Positions 35,049 to 45,850 of a stretch of DNA of 64,000 nt are shown here, in pieces. How positions within the stretch are numbered: the first letter of the stretch is position 1; each line of letters begins with the position of its first letter. A program made the position numbers and the translations under genes. The stretch comes from Hydractinia symbiolongicarpus. Lineage: Eukaryota; Cnidaria; Hydrozoa; Anthoathecata; Hydractiniidae. The notes beneath the pieces are model-generated. The model was not told the DNA's origin. It was given only the letters and a program-made list of their open reading frames with translations, and ran no database searches. The stretch spans positions 20,301,501 through 20,365,500 of the forward strand of contig NC_079878.1 in assembly GCF_029227915.1 (NCBI RefSeq), given 5' to 3'.

Positions 35049-35168
35049 ACAAACGTTCCTTGAATATGCATGATAATTCTTGAATATGAACCATAATTCC
35101 TTACATATAATAAATGTTCCTTGAATATGAATAAAATTCCTTGCATATGAATGAATGTTCCTTGAATA
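35049..35168. repeat. Minisatellite of about 30-bp units
   Basis: Four to five imperfect units built around TTCCTTGAATATGAA with spacers such as TAAATG and TAAAATTCC. Units alternate between CTTGAATATGAA and CTTGCATATGAA. There is no coding support. Confidence 0.7.
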
Positions 35169-35875
35169 TGAACCTTATTGAATTTTGTACCATTTGAACA
35201 ACCATAACTGTCTTGTTTTGTAGGTAGCTAGCTAATATGGCTAATATGTAGTGGTAAGCTGAAACTAATAACCGAAATTAAATAGTTGAAATACTGGTAC
35301 TAGACTATTGCAAAGGCAATGTTTATTTGAATCATGTAAAATGATTAGGATGCCCTTTTGTGCACAAACTTACTGCCTAATATGATCTTTGATGTTCCCG
35401 ACAAATGGAAATTGAAAAATAAACTAAATCTATTTTTTATACAATTCTGTTTACATTTTCTTTCAAAAAGCACAAAGTCAGTGATAAATTTATACTTTTT
35501 TGAATAATAAAAGCCAAATTACCAATTGCTATATTTTTGTATAGAATTGATTTTTCCTTTTCGTTTACATCAGTCATTAGTAAATATATTACTTTTATTC
35601 CTTCAGTTAAAGTATCTAAAACAAAACTTAATTAAAAAATAATTATTTGAGGAAAACATCTTTTGGCAAGCATAAATATAAAACAATAAAGTAATTTTTA
35701 GTTTTCAGTCATCAAGCTAACCAAGAGCCACCAAAAATAATTAAGGGAAACTAATTTAAGTGATAATCGTTTAAAGGTATGTTTCGATTGCTACCAATAA
35801 TGTATTTTTTGCAATTTATACTTAGTTCTTGTTTTTTGTTTAAATGTGTGGTGTCATATAACTTTTATTCTGTAG

Positions 35876-36322
35876 ATATGTGTACATTGCGGGGAAAAAA
35901 GTGGCAACAGAAAAAGAGTTTGTCCTTGTGGAAATATATTTGATATACGCAAAAAGACGCTGCAAGAGCGCATTCATTCAGGCCAAACAAGTCTATGCAC
36001 AGAGAGATATTTTTCATTCCAAAGTAAGTATATCAAGTTTATTACGGTTATCAGTTGGCTTTAAATTCTTTGTTTTAAGTACGTATTGTTTAAGAACGGG
36101 TCTAACTTAGTGTGCTCCTTTACCAGTTTGTCTTGTTCTGTAGTTAGAACAAGAATTTTGTATGCTGACAGAAACTTCTTTGATGATTGGCATGAAAGAA
36201 AAGCATTACTGGGACAGCTTTGTAATTTATGCTAAAAAAAGGGAACGAAATATGATGTTGGACACACTTGCAACACCTGGGTTTTCGGCTGAATTTTTTG
36301 GAGAAAAAGGAAATCGCACTTA
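35876..36322 (+). CDS. Candidate two-exon gene with zinc-binding start
   Basis: Exon 1 (about 35876-36023) reads ICVHCGEKSGNRKRVCPCG, a CxxCG...CxCG zinc-binding pattern, and ends before GTAAGT. Exon 2, after a TGTAG acceptor at 36143, is open as LEQEFCMLTETSLMIGMKEK through FSAEFFGEKGNRT to a TAA at 36320-36322. The phases do not match for that longer exon-2 frame, so either an indel or a different donor is needed. I do not recognise the family. Confidence 0.3.
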
Positions 36323-37204
36323 AGCAGGAGAAATGATTTTGCGTGTTATGCAAGATGGGTTTGAAGGTAAACAACTGTTTCACAATTCTATGTATATAAT
36401 GCTCGTGCTGATGTTGGGAAATCAATTGTGCAAGCATTATCTTTTAGTTCATTATATAACACCGGATATTTCTCCGTGTGTGATAGTTTGTGGTTATAAT
36501 GAGGTTTTACGCCCATAAAAAAATAACAGAAGCACTTTTTTAGGATATTGTTTGTAAAAAAATACATTTGTTCATTCATGGAACACTTGGTAAATGAAAC
36601 AAACTGTAAGGACGGTTTCTAAAAAAATGTGTAACCTGCAACGCTAGTTTGGATGTCAACTTTCCATTGTTCAATTTGTTTTGGATTATAAGTAATTTTT
36701 AGAGGTTTTAGAGTATTTTGTAGATTATTTCACATTGTTGCTATTTCTGTTTCAGTCTAAAAAATTAAAATAAAAGCAAAATAGTAAACATTTTCAATTA
36801 TAAATGACAACACAAATGAGGCATGATAAATATATATAACATCAAGATTATCACCTTCAGGTACCGCTTTTTAAGGTCATGAGTCCACGTTGAAATTTTT
36901 CTTTTGTTCCACGCCATTGTCATTTCTGTGATTGTTTCCTCCCGATCTTCAAATATAACAAACATCTTCTGGTCAAACGTATTGTGAATTAAATATATTC
37001 ACTTAATAAAATGAAACCTACGTTCAGGAGTTTGGGATTTTGTTGTGTTTCCACAATTTGACAAAATATTAAAAATTTGCTTAGTGTCTTCACCAGTTGA
37101 CTTTTTAGCTCCCTTTATACACTCTCCACCCTAGAGCACCTACAAATATATTAAAGTCTATTTATATTTATACAACAACTGAGAGAATTTCACGACTTAG
37201 ACTA

Positions 37205-37990
37205 TTAGTTTGTATAAGGTAATTTTGGTAATATTCTTCTTACAAAATTTAAAAAGTTATTTGAACCTGACAGTCCGATGCAAGCTGGAGTCACTTTTGA
37301 AGCAATAGCGTGTTCACGAGATGTAACAAACTTCCAAAATTTGCACATGACATCAGTGAAACAATACTGCAATGAATTGTAATTCTTTAATAAGTACATT
37401 GGATAGCCAAAGAGCTTTCCTTGAAATATATTTAAAACTTTTTGCCAATCCTGTGTCGACATGTACTGAGCACAATTCCAGTTTCTTCTACAGAGTTCGT
37501 TTTGAGTTGCTTGCTGCAGACCATATTCCACCACACCTTTTATCCACTTCAACCTAGAAATGTTAATTTTTCCATTTTAAGCTACTTTCTGAGACCAAAA
37601 TAGTAAAAAAAAACATTTGTTTTACAACTAAGCTATTGGGTTGTGTATATTCAGAAAATAAATAAAATTAAACATGGCGAAACGTGCCTTACCTTTATCA
37701 TACATCTTTCGGTACCATATACTTGTTGGAATTATTGATCAACTTCACTATTTGTCTTGAAAAATGTTCCATTGTAATACGTTGAGCGCTTGAGCCTAAA
37801 TATATTTACATAGAAGTTTTAAAGATATTTCCAATGGAATTTTTATTAAATGACAAGTGCCAATATAGCATTTTAAGGAACGTACCTTCCTGAGAATTTA
37901 AATCGATATAATTTAATGTTTCCATCAATATGGCAGCTATGCTGGAAAGCTTCACATGATGGACATTCAAATGGATTTTGCATCTGGCAA
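37205..37990 (-). CDS. Candidate exons of an unrecognised gene
   Basis: A minus-strand frame (37552-37205) follows a TTTCTAG acceptor and encodes about 115 residues with several Cys (NELCRRNWNC, YCFTDVMCKFW, CIGLSGSNNF), ending in a stop. Upstream stretches at 37870-37990 (LARCKIHLNVHHVKLSSIAA) and 37690-37795 (LKRSTYYNGTFFKTNSEVDQ, one internal stop) are flanked by splice-like signals. No domain is recognised. It could be a decayed gene or part of a transposon. Confidence 0.3.
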
Positions 37991-38590
37991 GAACTATGTT
38001 CAAACATCCAGTAATTCCACTCTTTGAAGACTGAGAAAAGAAATTGTGATGTATCTTACCATTCTAAATAATTAAGCATAAAAAGAAGTTTTTTATTTAA
38101 ATTTTATAGCTTTATCTGTTGTTTTTTTGTTTTTTGTATTTTTTTGCCATTGATTAACCAATTCTGAACGAAGGTTTTGTCATGTTTAACCTTTATGTGC
38201 AACCTGTTTTTTTTAAAAAAAACAACAACAACAAGATGATTAAAAAAACAAATCAGTAGATAGCAATGCAACTGTTTCAGGTCATTATATTAATATTGCA
38301 CTGGATACCCAGCAGGAGTAGCTAACGTCCACCGTCATAGGTGTGTTTGTGGTTGGTAAGATTGAGGATAACTTTCACAAGTTAAAAAGGATTTGACGGA
38401 GATCATATATCAAGGTCATTATATAGAAAGATCAACTTACTCTACCATTTTTGTTAGATATATGCGACAATGACAAAAGAAATTATTTAGTAAGCTTCCA
38501 GGCATTATTTCTCTAAATGCATTCCATGTTTGAAAACATATTCCGAAATAAGAATGTTAATGTTTACTGCACTTTCTGGCCAGTAATTAG
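37991..38590. other. No supported gene
   Basis: AT-rich sequence including an AAC/poly-A tract near 38212-38235. I see no exon or element boundary here. Confidence 0.4.
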
Positions 38591-39616
38591 ATTTGGGCCT
38601 CGTTGGATCTATTTTGGTAAACAATTTCACCAATACTTGTACTGAAAATTGGAACGTCTGATGACACAGTCACTTCCTTACTGTACATATTCATTGGTGC
38701 AGGTAAATAGGATTAGGTCATGCCACTGAATTTGTTCTGTTCGCCATCAAAAATCGTTCAAGAGAATTATATCGGCTTCATTGGCACCAAGCCATGCAAA
38801 TTTTGTTGACGAAGGATTACATTTCGTACGAAAAAACAACTTCTTTAATGGCTCCAGCAGGAACGTTTTCCCAGTGTCAGCTGGTCCACTAAGAAGGATG
38901 TTTCTGTGCTTGCCTCTACCATGTTCCAGTAGATGTCGTACTGCAACTACAAAGACGCACGAATGTACGTTGTTGTTTCTCAAGACATCGAGGGGTTATT
39001 CTTTTTTGCTTTGCTTTATTTGCATTCGAATTATCGTCTCTCTGCGAAGAAAAAGAAGAAAAAGAAAAAGAAGAAACGTCTTCATTGTTGCTTCTTTTTT
39101 TGTTGGCGTCGATACATTTCTTGGTTTTTTGTTGGTCCCACCATGTCCAGCGGTGGGTGTTCTGCGATATGGTGCACGTCTGTGTCTTCTTTGGTGATAT
39201 ATCTGTAAGCTGCGAGATAGTAGTTGTGACTATCCTGAAAATGTATGACCGAGCCATATTTGTTCTCTATGATTTCCTTTGTAGGTTTCCATCGTTGCGG
39301 TGCTTTTAGTTTTACGCTCGCATGGTAATGACAACCGTCCTCTTCGTGCATTTCGTTGCAACAGACATAGTAATCGACAATCAAAATGCTCTTCCCAATT
39401 TGAAACGCTTTCGCGCAGGCGGATCCAAATGATTCCGGGGTAAGGAATTTGGCCACATCGGCTTGACTGTAGGTGATTAGGTATGTGCGACGAGGATTGT
39501 TTAAATTATGCATTTTTGACAATTACCTACGGAAGGTACAAACTGCTTATTTAGAATAATCTTGAGTCTATCAGATAGGTGGAAGAACGAGCCGCCAAGA
39601 CCTTTATTTGGCCACT
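38590..39616 (-). pseudogene. Rep (HUH nuclease) plus SF3 helicase element, copy A
   Basis: The minus-strand HUH part (from the ATG at 39513) has RTYLITYSQAD (motif I), CHYHASVKL (motif II, HxH) and YLAAYRYITKED (motif III with the catalytic Tyr region). The helicase part has GPADTGKTF (Walker A) and ADIILLNDFRW (Walker B), then DVPIFSTS. This is the CRESS-type Rep architecture. Compared with copy B, about 290 bases between the nuclease and helicase are missing, and the C-terminus is lost after QNRSNE near 38600. The upstream end (AGTGGC..., 39616) abuts LINE sequence. The origin could be viral or a Rep-type transposon. Confidence 0.75.
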
Positions 39617-40950
39617 GAGTGACACTTTGCTTGATGCGATAAACCTAGGAGCGGAAGCCAGTAATGCATACTCAAGAATATTATTGATGCCTGCTAAAAA
39701 AAGGATAATGGATAGTGTACAGCCCGCAAAAACTCCCTGCGAATGTATATGCCAATTACTTGGTGCAAGCGTAGAGAATGATTTGCTGTAGACGCCAATG
39801 TAATAATTTCGATAAAAGAAATCCACTGTGGAGGGACACCATGGCGCTTCAGGGCAAAAAAGATAAGTCGATGGGGAATTGAAGGGTAAGCACTTGATAT
39901 ATCTAGCCAGATGATAGCTAGATCCGACTTAGAAGGACGGGTATCTTTAAGTGCTGACCAAATCATTGTGTTTCCAGCAGCCTGGAACCTTTTCCATACA
40001 TCCCTTCTGAACAGGTTGCTAAAAGAGTTAAAAAGTCTTTGTATTTAAAAGAATAAGGGAGAAATTTTCGTAACAGTAGGGGCAGCAGGAAGATCTTCTA
40101 GATTACATAGGGAACGTCATAAAATTCATCCTTGACAACCAAAGATTTATAATTGTCTGAGGTCTGTTGATGGACACGCAGTGTGGCTGCACACTTAGGA
40201 TCAAGAAAGGCTTTACCAGCTGCAAACGGATTTGTCCTGAAAGCAGACTGTGCCTTCATTAACCTACCTTCTTCTTTACACGCGTCTCTGCCCGACGCAC
40301 TACCTTGATTTTTTCCCTTGTTTCGGCAAGGAGCTGCTGCAGTGCTAACTATTGAGCAACCTCTACAGCAAATAAAATTTGAGTCACAAAAGAGTTTTTT
40401 AAATTTATTAAATTAATAGTGTAAGGTTCTCCTATTTTTCCCAGAAAGTTTTTTAACCTTCTTAGCTGCTGAATGGTTAAAGAATTGTGCAGCTTCCTCA
40501 TAAACAGTGTCTTCCATCAGTTTGACTTTAGTTGAAAAAGAGTCACATAGACTTAGACTGTTGAATAACTTGGTAGCAACAGCCTTGTTCAGGGTCAAGC
40601 AAAGAGGATCATTCATCTCAGAGATTTCTCATCAATGTGACAGGAGTAATTCGTGTGGTTCTTGTCTGGAAATACACTTGCTGTCTGAAACTTTTCAGCA
40701 CCACGTTCAGATTTTTTACACATTTTTAGGGGAGGAAACTGATCTGAGTGACAAAGATAAGTTGTCTGGCTTACCTCAAAATCAACATCTTTGTCACTGT
40801 AGTAGTTTTGAGGGTTTGGGTTATTGGAATTCAGTACTACACTGAAGGAATATGCACAGAACAAAAGGCCACCCTGCGTTGCCTGGCACACAGGGTAAGG
40901 CTATAATTTCCACAGCTTCGCCACGACTGTGAGGATTCGCTAGTGATTAA
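39617..40950 (-). pseudogene. RLE-type LINE, copy A: N-terminal region and start of RT
   Basis: Minus-strand pieces: an N-terminal block (40616-40413, with YEEAAQFFNHSAAKKVKKL), FRTNPFAAGKAFLDPKCAAT (about 40230-40180), then RT motifs WLDISSAYPSIPHRLIFFAL (first catalytic Asp, about 39900) and, in another frame, GVFAGCTLSIILFLAGINNI. It breaks off at the start of the next RT block (SKVSL), where the Rep copy A terminus begins. The sequence is closely parallel to the RT of copy B at 51.7 kb. Several frame changes mean it is inactive. Confidence 0.65.
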
Positions 40951-41080
40951 TTAACCCATTAGCCATTCATCTACTGGCACGTACCGTAGATTAGGGTTCT
41001 GAGTAGTAAAAACAAAATCGTATCATAAAGAGTTGTCAAAAACGGTCAGGACAGATACCAAGTCGTATAGAACTACAATC

Positions 41081-41084
41081 CCGG
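41081..41084. other. Target-site duplication CCGG (left)
   Basis: CCGG directly precedes the Ginger left terminus TGTAGCAGAAAATAAG. An identical CCGG (45638-45641) directly follows the right terminus. Confidence 0.9.
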
Positions 41085-41097
41085 TGTAGCAGAAAAT

Positions 41098-41270
41098 AAG
41101 TACTCCCTGAAAAAAAGTACTCCCGGAGTACTTATTTCCCGGAAATAAATACTCCCGGAGTACTTTTATCCTGGGAAAAAAGTACTCCCTCTAGGAAATA
41201 AGTACTCCCCCGATTAAAGCTACGGAGTACTTTTTTCCTAGGAAAAAAGCACTCCCAGAAGAAGACTCTC
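41098..41270. repeat. Left sub-terminal palindromic repeats of the Ginger element
   Basis: At least six copies of AGTACTCCC or its complement, often as back-to-back palindromes (CCCGGAGTACTT, GGAAATAAGTACTCCC). The same units recur at 45450-45630 at the other end. The symmetry at both ends supports a role in transposase binding, which is inferred. Confidence 0.85.
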
Positions 41271-41330
41271 CATTGCATGTGTATGAAAAAATTCAAATGT
41301 TTATGTTATTCAAGCTTAATTTTAATCAAC

Positions 41331-43912
41331 ATGTCGACGAATAAGCATGTGAAATTGCAAGATATTGAGAATTATATTAGAAATGGGCAGTACCCTGCTC
41401 ATATAAAAAAAAGGAGACAAAAGTAACTTTAGGAAATCGAGTAAAAACTTTTCAATTGTTGATGGTCATCTGACGTTTAAAGGGACCAGAAGAGTTATTT
41501 TTGAAAATCAAAGAAAGAATGCCATCATTCACGACATACACGAGGGCATCAATGAAACTGTCGAGTCAGTGGCAATGAGTGGTCATAGAGGACGCGACTC
41601 GACCTACCAAAAAGTATCCGAGAGATTTTATTGGCATGGTATGGTCGATGATGTTAAAAACTATATTCGAACTTGTCAAAAATGCCAAAAACAAGGGAAA
41701 ATAGTCAAGAAGATCTCACCTGAACTTCAAAGTATCCATGTCGATTCAAATGTTATGCAACAAGTTGGGGTGGATATACGCAATCTACCCGAAATGAATG
41801 GCTACAAACACTTGATTGTATTGATTGACTATTTTTCAAAATGGTCAGAAGCCAAACCTGTTCAAGACAAAACTGCCCCAACTGTAGCAAGATTTTTGTA
41901 CGAAATGATCTGTCGTCATGGCTGTTTTAAGACACAAATTAACGACCAAGGGAGAGAATTTGTGAACCAAGTATCTGATGCCTTGCTTAAACTGACAGGG
42001 ACAGACCAAAGGGTGACCTCAGCTTACCACCCTCAGGCCAATGGATTGTGCGAACGGCAGAATCGGACTATTAAAGATACGTTAATTAAAGTGTTGGAAG
42101 AAAATCCAGCAAAATGGGTAGATGTTATCGATGGTGTTCTTTTTGCACACCGCGCAAGTATTCACTTTTCGACAAAATTTTCGCCTTTCTTTTTACTGTA
42201 TAATCGACACCCTACTTTACCCATTGACGTAAAGTACGACTTGATCAAGGAACCTGCAGAACTTGGCAAATGTGATGATCCTTTCGACATTGAGTCATTC
42301 AAAGATATCCTAAATTCGAGCTTGAAGCTACGAGAAGTATCACACTGTATTGCAGGGGAAAACATCGAAAAGGCCCAGAAGAAGCAACAAAGAGATTACA
42401 ATAGACGCCACAGTCAGCCTGAATCAACCATACCCATTGGCTCACAAGTACTCCTTCAAGATCTGAAACGACAAGATCGAAAGGGTGGGAAATTCAAATT
42501 CAAATGGGTTGGTCCATACACTCTAACATCGATATCAAAAAGAGGCTTATGTGAACTCAGTAATGCAAAAGGGGTTACATTGAAAAAAAAGTATAATGTT
42601 TCCCTCGTAAAACCTTTTTATGCAAGTGAACCGCAAGAGTTTGAAGATACCAGTAAACCGCAAGAGTCTGGAGACGAAGGTCAACCGCAAGAGTCTGGAG
42701 ACGAAGGTGAACCGCAAGAGTCTGGAGACGAGGGTGAACCGCACGAAGGTGGACCGCAAGAGTTTGGAGACGAAGGTGAACCGCAAGAGTCTGGAGACGA
42801 GGGTGAACCGCACGAAGGTGGACCGCAAGAGTTTGGAGACGAAGGTAAACCGCAAGAGTCTGGAGACGAAGGTAAATCGTTCGGAGGTGAACCAGAAGCT
42901 GAAACAACCCACACCAATCTCAGTTCACGTAAAAAACAGAAAAATTATTTTGATCTTCTTCCCACTGAGATCGTCGTCTTGATTTTAGAATATTCAATTA
43001 AACATGATTTTGGTGCTTTCAAATCCATTGCAAATACTTGTTCCAGATTTCGAACAATCATCCAACCAAGAAGAAGTAGCCTCTTGCCATCCGTCTATCT
43101 GGATTTCTACAGTGATTTTCTGGAAAAGCTACCATTCTATGGAAACAAAGTGAAAGTGAGTGTAATCAAACTTTCTCGACATTTTGGTTCAGGAAGTGGC
43201 ACGATCGATGATGTCTGTAAAGCAATCTCACACAAAAATTGGAAATCGGCTTGGTTGATTCTTGAAAAGCAAAAGCACAGCTGGTTTCTAATTGATCGTG
43301 TCTTTTGGAGAAAATCGTTTCCCAAAACAAGCCAGTTACCCGAAACCGAATCAAACGAGTGGCTTCGTAACCGTCTCTATATCTTGAAACAAAAAGATAA
43401 GGATATCTTGATCTCTAAAGATAGTTGGTTGAACGACAACCTAATGGATGCGGCTCAAAAGCTGATTTGTCAAGAAATCGGAACCCCTCTGACGTTCCAG
43501 ACAGTCCTGAATTCCCAAAAGAAAGATGTTGAGCCATATGAAGCCGTTAACCAAGAGCACATCCAACTACTTCATGATGGTCGCAATCACTGGATCCTCA
43601 GCTTTTGCTCTAATGGTCGCGTTCAAGTTTGCGACAGCTTGAATCAATTTCTAACGCGCTCCTCGAAAAAATCAATCAAATCCTTATACAAAAATTACTT
43701 CACTGGAAAAGAGATTATTTCTTTTTGTTGAAGTACAAAAGCAACCTGATGCCTATAATTGTGGCCTTTTCGCCATAGCGTTTGCAGCTGAACTTCTGGA
43801 CGGAAAGTCACCCTCTGACGCTGTATTTGTTGTTGATAGAATGCGAGCACATTTGATATCATGTCTGGAAGAACAAAAACTGAGACCCTTCCCTAAGGTG
43901 TCCGAAATTTGA
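41331..43912 (+). CDS. Ginger transposase: integrase, acidic repeat, F-box, Ulp1 protease (frameshifted)
   Basis: Starts at MSTNKHVKLQDIENYIRN; a frameshift near 41408 leads into the main frame. From the Met at 41569, residues 1-45 are an HHCC zinc region (HRGRDSTYQKV, FYWHG, CQKCQ). The DDE core has Asp69 (GVDI), Asp126 (NDQGREF) and Glu162 (LCERQ), i.e. D-x35-E. A GPY/F-like block (FKWVGPYTL) follows. Residues about 354-445 are an acidic 9-residue repeat (PQESGDEGE). About 457-500 (DLLPTEIVVLILEYS) reads as an F-box. From about 607 a C48/Ulp1 peptidase has His674 (NHW) and Asp689 (CDSL). After a one-base frameshift near 43727 the catalytic Cys follows in YNCGLFAIAFAAELLDG (43760-43762). Stop at 43910-43912. 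Confidence 0.85.
42631..42895 (+). repeat. Coding acidic repeat in the Ginger protein
   Basis: Ten tandem units of about 27 bases encode PQESGDEGE or PQEFGDEGE, with two short PHEGG insertions that define a higher-order unit of about 69 bases. The high DNA identity indicates recent unequal exchange or slippage. All three frames stay open across it, producing several spurious frames on both strands. Confidence 0.9.
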
Positions 43913-44687
43913 TTTACTTTTGAATGACATTAGTTTTATCTTTGATAATTTTTTATATTTGTTGATTATTTTTCTTGATTGAATTTTTTCTTTTCTTCAT
44001 TACCTTTTATAGTTTTATAGTTTTATAGCTAGAGAGACTTTTATTTGGTTTTGGTTTATTGCAAGTCTTTGAGAACAGGAACTACACATTTTCGAATTGA
44101 TTAACAAAACAAAAAATAATTTCTATTTCGTTTTTCTATTTTAAACGATAAGGCTAATCATATATAAATTACGGTACGTTTCATTCGCTAGATTTGTTGT
44201 ATTATTTTATATGTTTTTTACTTACCTTAACTTACCATTTTTTGATTGAAATGAAGGCTAAAATGCCAAAATTTACTTACGCTTTTAGATACCGAAAAAC
44301 ACCCCTTTTTGAGCTAAAGAGCAACAATTGAAAAAGAGTAAGATTTGATTGTAAATTTCCCTTTTTTATCTGACTTTAGTTTTGATTTTTTTCGCAACTT
44401 GTTTGATTTTTACACTGCGAAATTTTAACAATTATTATGCATTAAAGTAGTTTTTATTTCGTTTTTCTTTTATTCTTTATCTTTATTATGTTGAGTTTTT
44501 GTGATGTCGGATAACACTAATCATTCTTCACAGAAAACATTTTTCTCTTTTTTCATTCTTTCATTTCCCATAATGATTTTGCCATCAATTAAATACTTTC
44601 GTCACAAACAAGTTTATGGCAACAAAAAACAAGACGACTGAAAAGTCGAAAATTTCGCTAGAAATTAATAATGACGGCTTATATTCG
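43913..44687. other. 3' non-coding region of the Ginger element
   Basis: AT-rich sequence between the Ginger stop codon and the internal tandem repeat. A short direct repeat TTTTATAG occurs near 44009-44030. No gene is seen. Confidence 0.5.
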
Positions 44688-45085
44688 ATCAAAAGTTATC
44701 GCAAATTGTTCTCCCAGTACCAAAAATTCCCCAAATCGTGACGTCATCAAAAAAATTTCGAATTTTTTTTACATCACGTGTTACCTTTCATAACAAAGAT
44801 CCTTTGTGCAAAATTTCATGCAAATCGGTTCATCCAATCAAAAGTTATCGCGAATTGTTCTCCCAGTACCAAAAATTCCCCAAATCGTGACGTCATCAAA
44901 AAAATTTCGAATTTTTTTTACATCACGTGTTCATAACAAGGATCCTTTGTGCAAAATTTCATGCGAATTGCTTCATCCGATCAAAAGTTATCGCGAATTG
45001 TTCTCCCAGTACCAAAAATTCCCCAAATCGCGACGTCATCAAAAAAATTTCGAAATATTTTTACATCACGTGATAGCTTTCATAA
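44688..45085. repeat. Three-copy tandem repeat (149 and 143 bp) with CRE and E-box strings
   Basis: Units begin ATCAAAAGTTATCGC at 44688, 44837 and 44980. Each unit contains CCAAAAATTCCCCAAATCG, GACGTCATC (the first two with TGACGTCA, the third CGACGTCA) and ACATCACGTG. It lies inside the Ginger element between its gene and its right end. TGACGTCA is the CREB/ATF site and CACGTG an E-box. Regulatory use is only a possibility. Confidence 0.85.
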
Positions 45086-45449
45086 CAATTCATAATTATT
45101 GTCAAAACTATACTTCAAGGCTCAGTTTACCCTCGTACTTAGGGATCGTTCACATATGACGGCAGCCTTCATAGGGGAGGGGGGTCTAAAAGTCTGACAA
45201 AATCTGACTTAAGAGGGGGAATCCATTTTCGCGGTCAAAAAATAAAATCAGAAAAATTGCATTTTGCGTGAGCTAATTTTCCTGGTTTTGACCTATTGGG
45301 GACGAGTTTCTTTTATTTTCCTAGGGGTTTGTGAAGAATTTTATTTTCAAGAACTTTTCGAAATAATATACTTCGCTGGTTCAAATCTTGGCAAAGAAAA
45401 CCCGCAAATAAGCGAAAATTAATTCCCTCAATTTCTATTTCATGTCTTA

Positions 45450-45630
45450 AGCGTGCTTATTTCCTAGGAAATTTATACTCCCGGAAGTACTTATTTCCCG
45501 AAGGAGCCTTTATTTCCTAGGATAAGAGTACTCCCGGGAGTATCAATTTCCTGGGAAATATATACTTGGGAGTACCTTTTTCCCGGAAATAAATACTGGG
45601 GAGTACTTTTTTAGAGGAGTACTTATTTTC
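45450..45630. repeat. Right sub-terminal palindromic repeats of the Ginger element
   Basis: Mirror of the left sub-terminal block. It has multiple AGTACTCCCGGGAGT, TTTCCTAGGA and TTCCCGGAAATAAATACT units before the right inverted repeat. Confidence 0.85.
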
Positions 45631-45850
45631 CGCGACACCGGCCAAAATATTATTAGAAAAACTGATTTTTCTGTCTTTCTGCAAAGAAATGTCAAAACCC
45701 CAAGCTATTTCGCATATGTGTCCGCGACAGCTTGGGGAGGAAATTAGCACTAATCAACACTGAAAATGGGGGCAGGGGCAAAAAAATGTCAAAGTGGTGG
45801 TACATTTTTCGTTTTTCCGATAATTTTTGCCCGGGATTGTCTGAATTTGA

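Larger units (their letters stand above)
41085..45637 (+). mobile_element. Ginger DNA transposon, 4553 bp, CCGG target duplication
   Basis: The left end TGTAGCAGAAAATAAGTACTCC and the right end (read inward) TGTCGCGGAAAATAAGTACTCC are inverted repeats. Perfect CCGG duplications flank them. Both sub-terminal regions (41098-41270, 45450-45630) are filled with AGTACTCCCGGGAGTACTT-type palindromic repeats, probable transposase-binding sites. One large gene runs left to right. Two frameshifts are visible, one in an A-run near 41408 and one in a T-run near 43727. Otherwise it looks young. Ginger transposases derive from, or share ancestry with, Gypsy integrases. Confidence 0.92.

Noticed and set aside
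38781-39309. Plus-strand frames opposite Rep copy A, and minus-strand frames opposite Rep copy B (47161-47928)
   Set aside because: They are antisense shadows of the Rep reading frame and have no domain of their own.
42547-42982. Several long frames on both strands across the Ginger acidic repeat
   Set aside because: The repeat unit length is a multiple of three, so all frames stay open. Only the frame joined to the integrase and Ulp1 is real.
41281-43912. Gypsy LTR retrotransposon on the basis of the integrase
   Set aside because: No RT, RNase H or LTRs. Instead there are terminal inverted repeats and a 4-bp CCGG duplication, as in Ginger DNA transposons.
44688-45085. CRISPR-like array
   Set aside because: Long, near-identical tandem units without short repeat/unique spacer structure, inside a eukaryotic transposon.
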